DNA from: Microcoleus vaginatus_C
GTDB lineage: Bacteria; Cyanobacteriota; Cyanobacteriia; Cyanobacteriales; Microcoleaceae
Assembly: GCA_040004035.1 (NCBI GenBank)
Contig: JAMPLN010000003.1
DNA: 64,000 nt
Direction: 5' to 3' (one strand)
Part shown: piece by piece, positions 53,977 through 62,186 of the stretch
How the letters are laid out: each line of letters opens with the position of its first letter
Numbering within the stretch: position 1 is the stretch's first letter
Made by a program: the position numbers and the translations under genes
The notes under the pieces: model-generated
What the model was told of the DNA's origin: nothing
Databases searched by the model: none
Seen by the model: only the letters and a program-made list of their open reading frames with translations

Positions 53977-55395
53977 ATGCAAGTAGAAAACATTGAGGAT
54001 ATTTACGAACTTTCGCCGATTCAGAAAGGCATTCTATTTCATAGCTTATTCGCTCCGGAATTGGGACTGTATTTTTTCCAAATGCCCTTTTTGTTGCGGG
54101 GAAATCTCAACGTTGACGCTTTCTCTAGCGCTTGGGAGCAAGTAGCAAACCGACACGCGAGTTTGCGGACAGGCTTTTTCTGGCAAGATATCAACAAACC
54201 CTTACAAGTTGTATATCAGCAAGTAACAGTTCCCTTAGAGGAATTCGACTGGCGAGGGCTAAATCCTGCGGAACAGGAGGAGCAATTAAATACTTTTCTG
54301 GATAGCGATCGCGCCTTAGGGTTCGACCTTTCCCAAGAGTGTTTGATGCGCCTGGCTTTGTTTCGCCTAGCTGACAACTGTTACCAATTTATTTGGAGCA
54401 GACATTTTATCGTGATGGATGGGTGGTCAATCCCCACGATCCTCGCGGAAGTGCTTCAAATTTACGAGGCGATTTGTGAGGAAAAAAAGGTAGATTTAGG
54501 GCCCAGCATTCCCTACCGAGACTACATCGAATGGTTGCAAAAGCAAGATGTAGCGAAAGCCCAGACGTACTGGCGGCAGGCGCTCGGAGAATTGCGATCG
54601 CCTACTTCCCTCACCAATCTAGATGCTAGCAGCGCCTTCAATTCCGAGGAAAAATACGACGAACAGAGAATCTATTTATCGCCAGAAACTACAGCAGCGC
54701 TGCAATCTTTTTCGCGGCAGCACCAGCTTACATTGAGTACAATCTTTCAGGGAGCATGGGCGATGCTGCTCAGTTACTACAGCGGCGATCGCAAAGTCGT
54801 CTACGGATGTACGGTGGCGGGACGCCCAGTAGAATTACTACAAGACGAGCCACTAATTGGGCTATTTGTTAACAGCTTGCCCGTATGGATCGAGGTAGCT
54901 TCTGACCAATCTCTGCTAGTTTGGCTGAGGCAGCTTCAAGAACAATTACTGGAAATGCGCCAGTACGAGTGGAGTCCGCTAGTTGATATTCAAGGGTGGA
55001 GTCAAGTGCCGCGAAGCAGGCCTTTGTTCGAGAGTATCTTGGTGTATGAAAACGCGCCTGTGGATTCACTCTTGGAAAAATGGGAAGGCAATCTAGAAAT
55101 CTCGAACTCGATGATTTTCTCCGATGCGCCAAATTTTTACAAGACTAACTATCCCCTGACTGTTGCCGTGTATCCGGATCTCAAGTTCTGCATCGGCATC
55201 AATTACGATTTCCGCCGCTTCGAGCTAGCCACAATTACTCACATTCTGCAGGATTTCGAGAGATTGATTCAGGGCATCTTGGCGCAACCAAACGCGCTCC
55301 TAAAGGACTTGATGTTGCCGATCGATCGCGAGTATCCCATGACGTTAAGTCTGGAAAGAGAAGTAACGTTTAATTTTGAATTGTCCGCCGCCTAA
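53977..55395 (+). CDS. Stand-alone C domain (DCL type) lacking the second catalytic His
   Basis: The protein has 472 residues, a full C domain with both lobes. Its start, ENIEDIYELSPIQKGILFHSL, is typical of C domains after E domains and matches the donor helix of the previous protein. The active site reads W-S-R142-H143-F144-I-V-M-D148-G149. Aligned with W-S-x-H-H-x-x-x-D-G, the second, catalytic His is replaced by Phe144. Other core segments are normal (YRDYIEWL, GDRKVVYGCTVAGRP, GLFVNSLPV). It should act between Asp and Dab, but activity is doubtful. It may be a scaffold or work with unusual chemistry. Confidence 0.88.
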   Translation: MQVENIEDIYELSPIQKGILFHSLFAPELGLYFFQMPFLLRGNLNVDAFSSAWEQVANRHASLRTGFFWQDINKPLQVVYQQVTVPLEEFDWRGLNPAEQEEQLNTFLDSDRALGFDLSQECLMRLALFRLADNCYQFIWSRHFIVMDGWSIPTILAEVLQIYEAICEEKKVDLGPSIPYRDYIEWLQKQDVAKAQTYWRQALGELRSPTSLTNLDASSAFNSEEKYDEQRIYLSPETTAALQSFSRQHQLTLSTIFQGAWAMLLSYYSGDRKVVYGCTVAGRPVELLQDEPLIGLFVNSLPVWIEVASDQSLLVWLRQLQEQLLEMRQYEWSPLVDIQGWSQVPRSRPLFESILVYENAPVDSLLEKWEGNLEISNSMIFSDAPNFYKTNYPLTVAVYPDLKFCIGINYDFRRFELATITHILQDFERLIQGILAQPNALLKDLMLPIDREYPMTLSLEREVTFNFELSAA

Positions 55396-55426
55396 CTAAC
55401 AAATCAACTAGAGTGAGAAAGTTGCC

Positions 55427-56719
55427 ATGCATCGCATCGCCCTACAAAAGCCAAGTCAGCCAGCGAATATTTTTGAAAGTCGCGAGTCTAATGTCAGAAG
55501 CTATTGCAGAAATTTTCCTGATATATTCCATCGGGCAAAAGATTCTATCATATATTCCGAAACAGGAGCGGAATATATCGATTTTTTAGCAGGGGCAGGG
55601 GCGCTGAATTACGGGCACAACAATGACTATATCAAGCAGAAGGTAATAGCTTATCTGGCATCGGACGCGATCGCGCACGGATTAGATATGCACACCTCAG
55701 CCAAAAAAGAATTTTTAGAAAAATTCTTTTCGTCTGTCTTAGAACCGAAAAAGCTGGATTATAAAGTTCAGTTTTGCGGCCCAACGGGAACGAATGCCGT
55801 TGAAGCGGCTTTGAAATTAGCCAGAAAAATCAAGAAAAGACCGGGCATTTTCTCATTCATGGGAGCCTATCACGGCATGACGTTAGGCAGTTTAGCTGCG
55901 ACTGGCAATATTGCAGCGAGAGCGGGGGCAGGCGTAACCTCAAATAATGTAACTTTTATGCCCTATCCCTATGGGTTCATGGAAAGTTTTAATACTATCG
56001 GTTATATCGAAGCAGTCCTAAATGATGTCAATTCTGGAATCGAAAAACCAGCGGCAATTATTTTTGAAACTGTGCAAGCTGAAGGGGGAGTAATTGTCGC
56101 GCCCGTCGAGTGGATGCAACAACTCAGAGACTTGTGCTCACGCCACGACATTTTATTAATTTGCGACGACATTCAAGTGGGTTGCGGGCGGACAGGGCCA
56201 TTCTTCTCATTTGAAAGAGCTAATATCGTTCCCGATATGGTAATTCTCTCCAAATCGATCAGCGGTTACGGATTTCCGATGTCGCTTTTGTTGATTAAAC
56301 CTGAGTTAGATATTTGGGAACCGGGCGAACATACAGGTACATTTCGGGGAAATCAACTCGCTTTCGTAGGAGCTACCGCTGCTCTAGAGTATCGAGAAAA
56401 TATCCATCTCGAACGCGAAGTCCAATTGAAAGAGTTCTTTTTACAAAAATTCCTGGCGGAAGAAATTGCTCCGATCGACGAAAAAATAGATATCCGAGGA
56501 ATTGGTTTAATTTGGGGCATCGATTTTGAAAAATTTGGCGCTGCTAGTTTTGCTAAAAAAGTCACTTCGCGGTGTTTCGAGTTGGGATTAATCGTGGAAA
56601 GAGTTGGGAGAAATGATACGGCTATAAAAATATTGCCTCCCCTGACTATCGAATGGTCAATTTTGCAAAAAGGCTGTGCGATTTTGCAACAAGCCTTGTC
56701 CGATTGCTTGAATTCCTAA
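55427..56719 (+). CDS. Diaminobutyrate--2-oxoglutarate aminotransferase (EctB/PvdH type)
   Basis: The protein has 430 residues and is a class III aminotransferase. Typical EctB-like stretches are FCGPTGTNAVEAALKLARK near residue 122, MGAYHGMTLGSLAATGN and LLICDDIQVGCGRTGPFFSFE. The PLP-binding Lys276 lies in ILSKSISGYGFPMSL, and THTGTFRGNQLAF-like sequence (EHTGTFRGNQLAFVGA) follows. It makes L-2,4-diaminobutyrate from aspartate semialdehyde, using glutamate as amino donor. The gene lies inside the NRPS operon, 45 bases before the ATG of a module whose A domain has a diaminobutyrate code. No ectA or ectC is present, so the product is for the peptide, not for ectoine. Confidence 0.92.
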   Translation: MHRIALQKPSQPANIFESRESNVRSYCRNFPDIFHRAKDSIIYSETGAEYIDFLAGAGALNYGHNNDYIKQKVIAYLASDAIAHGLDMHTSAKKEFLEKFFSSVLEPKKLDYKVQFCGPTGTNAVEAALKLARKIKKRPGIFSFMGAYHGMTLGSLAATGNIAARAGAGVTSNNVTFMPYPYGFMESFNTIGYIEAVLNDVNSGIEKPAAIIFETVQAEGGVIVAPVEWMQQLRDLCSRHDILLICDDIQVGCGRTGPFFSFERANIVPDMVILSKSISGYGFPMSLLLIKPELDIWEPGEHTGTFRGNQLAFVGATAALEYRENIHLEREVQLKEFFLQKFLAEEIAPIDEKIDIRGIGLIWGIDFEKFGAASFAKKVTSRCFELGLIVERVGRNDTAIKILPPLTIEWSILQKGCAILQQALSDCLNS

Positions 56720-56763
56720 TTGCTCTAATTTTTTCCAATTTTTAAAATGTGAGGAGACGATCG

Positions 56764-59700
56764 ATGATAGCCGTAGCCAATCAAATCAGACCAATTACCC
56801 CCATTTCAGATAACTTGTTGTCTCAAAAAATTTATTGGTTAAACAAGCTATCCGGGGAACTGCCGGAGACAACTTTGATAGCCGATTATGTAAGACCTGT
56901 GCTAGATAGCGGCAAAGAGCGAGAGGTCGCCTTTGAACTGTCGAGCGAACTGTCTGAAGCGATTTTTAAGTTGGCGAAAAAATCCGATTTGTCAATTTAT
57001 CTAATTCTGCTCGCTACCGCTAAAATACTGCTCCACAAATATACGAGCAATAGGGATGTTATTGTCGGCTCGCCGGTTTATAACCCAGAAAAAAGCGATT
57101 GCTTAATTAATCGAGTGGTTCCGCTGCGCTCCACGGTCACTCCTCAACTGACTTTTAAAGAGTTTCTGCTCCAAGTCAAAGACACTGCGATCGCGGCCTA
57201 CAGCCACCAAAATTATCCGTTTGCTGAATTAGTGCGGTTGTTAAAACTTTCCGAAACTCAGAGCCGCTGTCCAATTTTTGACGTAGCGGTTTTATGGGAA
57301 AACATTCACTCTGCAAGCGATCTCGCGGAACTCGGCAATGATTTAACAATTGCTTTGAAAGTCGATGGGAATCGAATAGTCGGCAAAATTGACTACAGCG
57401 ACTTGCTTTTCAAAGAGAAAACCATCAGAAGACTGACGGCACACTATGTCAATCTTTTGGAAAACGTCACCAACAACATTCACCTGAAAATTGCGGATCT
57501 TAGTTTTTTAAGCAAATCTGAAATCCGCCAGCTATTAGAAACTTTTAACGACAATGCTAGAGAGTATCCTGTCGAGCGAACGATTCACGATTTATTTGAA
57601 AGCCAGGTCGAAAAAACGCCCGATCGAATAGCTGTTGTTTTTGAAGAAACTCAGTTAACTTATCGCGAACTGAACGCAAAAGCGAATCAACTCGCCAGAT
57701 TTTTGCAGAGTTTAGGAGTCAAAAATCGACAACTGGTGGGAATTCTGCAAAAACGGAGTCCGAATTTTCTCATCGCTATTCTCGCTATTTTAAAGGCGGG
57801 GGGAGTCTACGTTCCCATTGATAGCACTTATCCTCCGGAGAGAATTCGCTATATGCTTTCTCACAGCGAAGTGCGGATTCTCTTAACAGACGCTTCATTT
57901 TTAGAGATTTTGGCAAGCCAAATCGAGTATTGCCCTCAGTTAAAATATTGGGCTTGTTTAGATGTCAAGCCGGAGGGCGCGACGAGATCCGCCTCCGAGG
58001 TTCAGATATGCGATCGCCGCGATTTCGATAAACTGCCCGCAGCCAATCTAGAAACTAGCAATCGCGGCACCGATCCAGCTTACGCGATTTATACCTCCGG
58101 TTCCACCGGATTGCCCAAGGCAGCTATTATCCGACACGGCGGCGCGATCAATCACATTTACGCCCAATTTGAATCCCTGGGATTGACTGATGAATTTACC
58201 TTTTTGCAAAGCGCTCCCGCTTCATCGGATATTTCGGTTTGGCAATTTTTAGCGCCTATTTTAATTGGCGGAAAAACCGTAATTGCCGACGCGGAAACAA
58301 TTTGCAATCCAGAAAAATTGTTTGAGGTAATTCAAAAACACAAATTAACCCTCGTCGAACTCGTTCCCACCGTTGTCCGAGGATTGACAGACTATCTTTC
58401 AAAATTCTCGCCGCAGCAACGAGCGTTCCCCAATTTAAAATGGATGATGGTAACGGGAGAATCCGTCTCGGTAGAGTTGGCGAATCAGTGGTTGCGCCTG
58501 TATCCCTCTATCGGCGTTGTCAATGCTTATGGCCCTACAGAAGCGGCTGACGATATTACGCAGGCAATTATTGAAAAACCTTTGCCGGAAAATCAGCGAT
58601 CGCTATCCATTGGCCAACCCCTAGCCAATTTAAATCTTTACATCCTCGACTCTCAGATGAAGTTAGTTCCCATCGGAGTGCCGGGAGAGATTTGCGTGTC
58701 GGGATTTGGCGTCGGCGAGGGCTATTGGAAAGATGAAAAGAATACTCAATTAAGCTTTGTTGAAAATCCCTTTCCAAATACGGCAAAACCGCTGCCAGGA
58801 ATTGACAAAGATTTAATGTACAAAACCGGAGATTTAGGGCGGTGGCTTCCCGATGGAACGATCGAATTTCTAGGGCGCATCGATCGCCAGGTAAAAATTC
58901 GCGGTTTCCGCATCGAACTAGGAGAAATAGAGGCTGTATTGGAGCGACATCCAGCGGTGCGGGAGACGGCAGTTATCGTCAGGGAAGATAACCCCGGCAA
59001 CAAGCGTCTAGTCGCCTATATCGCTGGGCACCAGGCACAAAACAGTTTATCAGAGTTTCAATCTTCGAGCCTTGCAGATGAGTTATGCGGCGATTTAAAA
59101 CAAAAATTGCCGGAATATATGGTGCCTTCAGCCTTCGTGCTGCTGGAGGCGCTGCCGCTTTTGCCGAATGGGAAGGTGGATCGCCGATCGCTGCCTGCAC
59201 CGGAAAAAAGCGCGATCTCCGCGGTGCGATCGCCCCTGGAGGAAATGGTTGCTGGCATCTGGAGCGAAGTGTTAGGGATTGAGGGAATTGGCAGCGAGGA
59301 TAACTTCTTTGAATTGGGAGGACATTCGCTATTAGCTACTCAGGCGATCGCGCGCCTGCGAGAAGCCTTTAAAATTGAATTGCCCCTGCGCGTCTTATTT
59401 GAATCGCCAACAGTGGCAAGTTTGAGCGATTGCATTTCCCAAATCAGCAGCAGCGAGCAAAAACTGGAAGCACCCCCGATCGATCGCGCACCGCGAGGCC
59501 CAGAATTGCCCCTGTCTTTCGCACAACAGCGGCTGTGGTTTCTCGATCGCTTGCAACCGGGCGATCCGGCTTACAATATCCCCGCAGCCGTGCGCTTGAA
59601 AGGTGCGATCGACGTAACAGCATTAGAGCGCAGTTTCCAAGCAGTTATCAATCGCCACGAAGCCTTGCGGACAACTTTTGGCGAGGTGGAAGGGCGGCCC

Positions 59701-61887
59701 ATTCAATTGATAATTCCCGAACCGACTTTCGCCCTCTCAGTTATAGATTTGCAGCACTTTCCTCAATCTCAGCGAGAAGCAGAAGCCATGCGACTCGCCG
59801 CCGAGGAAGCGCAACAACCTTTTGACTTAGCAAACTGGCCATTAATGCGAGTCACTTTGCTACAGTTAGACGACACAGAATTTATCTTATTGCTAACCAT
59901 CCATCACATCGTTGCAGATGGCTGGTCTCTTGGGGTACTCGTGCGGGAAATGGCAACCCTCTACGAAGCTTTTTGCACTGGCAAACCCTCCCCACTTCCC
60001 GAACTTTCAATCCAATACGCCGATTATGCCGTGTGGCAGCGAAACTGGCTCTCTGGGGAAGTTTTAGAAGAAAAACTTGCCTATTGGAAGCAACACTTAG
60101 GCAATCCCTTACCAGTGCTGCAACTGCCTGCAAAACAACCGCGCGCCGCTGTTTCTACCTATCGCGCTGCCCTTCAACCTTTCCAGCTTTCCCCAAACCT
60201 TTCCGCCGCGCTCAACAAGCTGAGCCGCCAACAAAATGTCACCCTATTTATGACGTTGCTAGCTGCTCTTGAAACGCTGCTATATCGATCGACAAACCAG
60301 GATGACATGGTGGTCGGCACCGACCTCGCCAACCGCACCCAATTGGAAACAGAGGCTCTGATTGGTTTCTTTGTCAATATCTTGCTTTTGCGCGGCGATC
60401 TCAGTGGCAATCCTACTTTCATAGAATTGGTCGATCGCGTGCGCGAAGTCACCTTAAAAGCCTACGCTCACCAGGATTTACCGTTCGACAAATTGGTGGA
60501 GGAATTGCGGCCCGATCGCAGCCTGAATCAAACACCGCTCTTTCAAGTCTTATTCGTCATGCAAAATATGCCCATGCCTGCTTTAGAGCTAGGCGGGTTA
60601 ACTTTGACACCCTTAGAACAAGACAGCGGCACCGCCAAATTTGATTTAGTTCTCTTCGTGGGAGAAACCGAGCAAGGAATTGCAGGCACTTGGAAGTACA
60701 ACACTGACCTTTTCGAGGCCGCCGCCATCGAGCAAATGTCCAGCCGTTTTGAAACCTTACTCAACAGCATTGTGGCAGAGCCTGAGACTCGGTTAAATAA
60801 CTTAGAAATTCTCACGGAAGCGGAAAAAGAACAACAAGCAATGCAAGAAGTCAAGCGCGAAAAGCTAAATTTTAGCAAGTTTAAGAGTGTTAAACCGAAA
60901 GTAGTCACTCTGCCAGACGGCGAGTTGATAAAAACCGAATTTCTCCAGCCTGGGGAACTATTCCCGCTAGTCATTAAACCCGCTGCCAGCGATGTCGATC
61001 TCATTGATTGGGCGAAAAACAACCGACCATCGATCGAGACAAAATTGCAGCAACACGGTGCAATTTTGTTTCGAGGCTTTACCGATCCCTTAGTTTCTAC
61101 TTTCGAGCAGTTTGCCTTGGGGATTTGTCCGGAATTGTTCAGCGAGTACGGAGATTTGCCGCGCGAAGGAATGGGTGGAAAAGTTTACGGTTCGACCCCT
61201 TATCCTGCCGACCAAACCATCTTCTTTCACAACGAAAGTTCGCACCTGCACCGCTGGCCCATGAAAATCTGGTTTTTCTGCGTTCAACCCGCGCAGTCAG
61301 GCGGCGAAACCCCGATCGTTGATTGCCGGAAAGTTTATCAGTTGCTAGACCCCAAACTCCGAGAAAAATTCGCCCAAAAGCAACTGATGTACGTCCGCAA
61401 TTACACCGACGGACTCGATGTAAGCTGGCAAGAATTTTTCAAAACGGCGCATAAAACTGAGGTGGAACAATATTGCCGTCAAGCGGGCATAGAATTTGAG
61501 TGGAAAGACGGAAATAAGCTCAGAACTTGCAAGCGGAGGCCGGCGATCGCCAAGCACCCCAAAACTGGAGAAATGGTATTTTTTAACCAACTTCCTTTGC
61601 ACCACATTTCCTGCTTAGATCCGGTCGTCCGCAACTCCTTATTATCTGTCTTTGGAGAAGGAAACCTACCTCGCAATGTTTATTACGGCGACGGCACTCC
61701 CATTGAAGACTCGGTAATGGCAGAAATTCAGGCCGTCTATCAGCAGGCAACCGTTAGTTTCCCTTGGCAAGCTGGCGACATATTAATGTTAGATAATATG
61801 TTGGCTGCTCACAGCCGCAATCCATTTGTCGGGTCGCGCAAAATTGTGGTGGCGATGGGCGAAATGATCGGTGAAGCCGAGATTTAA
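56764..61887 (+). CDS. NRPS: half C-A(Dab)-PCP-C-Fe/2OG hydroxylase
   Basis: The protein has 1707 residues; ATG 56764 has GAGGAG seven bases upstream, and GTG 56749 is less likely. Residues 1-270 are only the C-terminal half of a C domain, without HHxxxDG. The A domain (about 275-780; YTSGSTGLPK near 443) reads DIWEMTADDK, one change from the diaminobutyrate code. The PCP has Ser855. A complete C domain (about 900-1345) has HHIVADG at 1047-1053. The last part (about 1385-1700) is a SyrP-like hydroxylase with His1489, Glu1491 and His1683. C plus hydroxylase at the C-terminus should serve the next protein's aspartate, as in fused siderophore beta-hydroxylases. The aminotransferase gene just upstream supplies the substrate. 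Confidence 0.92.
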   Translation: MIAVANQIRPITPISDNLLSQKIYWLNKLSGELPETTLIADYVRPVLDSGKEREVAFELSSELSEAIFKLAKKSDLSIYLILLATAKILLHKYTSNRDVIVGSPVYNPEKSDCLINRVVPLRSTVTPQLTFKEFLLQVKDTAIAAYSHQNYPFAELVRLLKLSETQSRCPIFDVAVLWENIHSASDLAELGNDLTIALKVDGNRIVGKIDYSDLLFKEKTIRRLTAHYVNLLENVTNNIHLKIADLSFLSKSEIRQLLETFNDNAREYPVERTIHDLFESQVEKTPDRIAVVFEETQLTYRELNAKANQLARFLQSLGVKNRQLVGILQKRSPNFLIAILAILKAGGVYVPIDSTYPPERIRYMLSHSEVRILLTDASFLEILASQIEYCPQLKYWACLDVKPEGATRSASEVQICDRRDFDKLPAANLETSNRGTDPAYAIYTSGSTGLPKAAIIRHGGAINHIYAQFESLGLTDEFTFLQSAPASSDISVWQFLAPILIGGKTVIADAETICNPEKLFEVIQKHKLTLVELVPTVVRGLTDYLSKFSPQQRAFPNLKWMMVTGESVSVELANQWLRLYPSIGVVNAYGPTEAADDITQAIIEKPLPENQRSLSIGQPLANLNLYILDSQMKLVPIGVPGEICVSGFGVGEGYWKDEKNTQLSFVENPFPNTAKPLPGIDKDLMYKTGDLGRWLPDGTIEFLGRIDRQVKIRGFRIELGEIEAVLERHPAVRETAVIVREDNPGNKRLVAYIAGHQAQNSLSEFQSSSLADELCGDLKQKLPEYMVPSAFVLLEALPLLPNGKVDRRSLPAPEKSAISAVRSPLEEMVAGIWSEVLGIEGIGSEDNFFELGGHSLLATQAIARLREAFKIELPLRVLFESPTVASLSDCISQISSSEQKLEAPPIDRAPRGPELPLSFAQQRLWFLDRLQPGDPAYNIPAAVRLKGAIDVTALERSFQAVINRHEALRTTFGEVEGRPIQLIIPEPTFALSVIDLQHFPQSQREAEAMRLAAEEAQQPFDLANWPLMRVTLLQLDDTEFILLLTIHHIVADGWSLGVLVREMATLYEAFCTGKPSPLPELSIQYADYAVWQRNWLSGEVLEEKLAYWKQHLGNPLPVLQLPAKQPRAAVSTYRAALQPFQLSPNLSAALNKLSRQQNVTLFMTLLAALETLLYRSTNQDDMVVGTDLANRTQLETEALIGFFVNILLLRGDLSGNPTFIELVDRVREVTLKAYAHQDLPFDKLVEELRPDRSLNQTPLFQVLFVMQNMPMPALELGGLTLTPLEQDSGTAKFDLVLFVGETEQGIAGTWKYNTDLFEAAAIEQMSSRFETLLNSIVAEPETRLNNLEILTEAEKEQQAMQEVKREKLNFSKFKSVKPKVVTLPDGELIKTEFLQPGELFPLVIKPAASDVDLIDWAKNNRPSIETKLQQHGAILFRGFTDPLVSTFEQFALGICPELFSEYGDLPREGMGGKVYGSTPYPADQTIFFHNESSHLHRWPMKIWFFCVQPAQSGGETPIVDCRKVYQLLDPKLREKFAQKQLMYVRNYTDGLDVSWQEFFKTAHKTEVEQYCRQAGIEFEWKDGNKLRTCKRRPAIAKHPKTGEMVFFNQLPLHHISCLDPVVRNSLLSVFGEGNLPRNVYYGDGTPIEDSVMAEIQAVYQQATVSFPWQAGDILMLDNMLAAHSRNPFVGSRKIVVAMGEMIGEAEI

Positions 61888-62033
61888 AAGCTGACTTTTA
61901 TCCCGCCAAATTCGGCTTTAGCCGACTCTGCTACGAATTGAAAATTGCCATTAGTAGCCACTTCAACGCCTTGACCATAGTCTGTTTTAACTTATATGTT
62001 GCACCATTCTCAATCAGCCTTTTATGGGCGGGT

Positions 62034-62158
62034 TCTCCTGCCCACCCCACAAGAAAATCTACTCTTTGTGGAACAGGCATCTTGCCTGTTCTTGAGAAGG
62101 GTGCAAGATGTGAGTTTTAACGGACTTGATCTATTAGCCAGGGACTTTAGTCCCTGGC
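62034..62158. repeat. Inverted repeats between the last two NRPS genes
   Basis: The 299-base spacer 61888-62186 contains GAACAGGC ... GCCTGTTC (62071-62091) and GCCAGGGACT-TT-AGTCCCTGGC (62137-62158). Neither has a following T-run. They look like dispersed palindromic repeats that have entered the operon. No gene was seen here. Confidence 0.7.
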
Positions 62159-62186
62159 AATCCTAAAACATAAAGCAATATAACCA

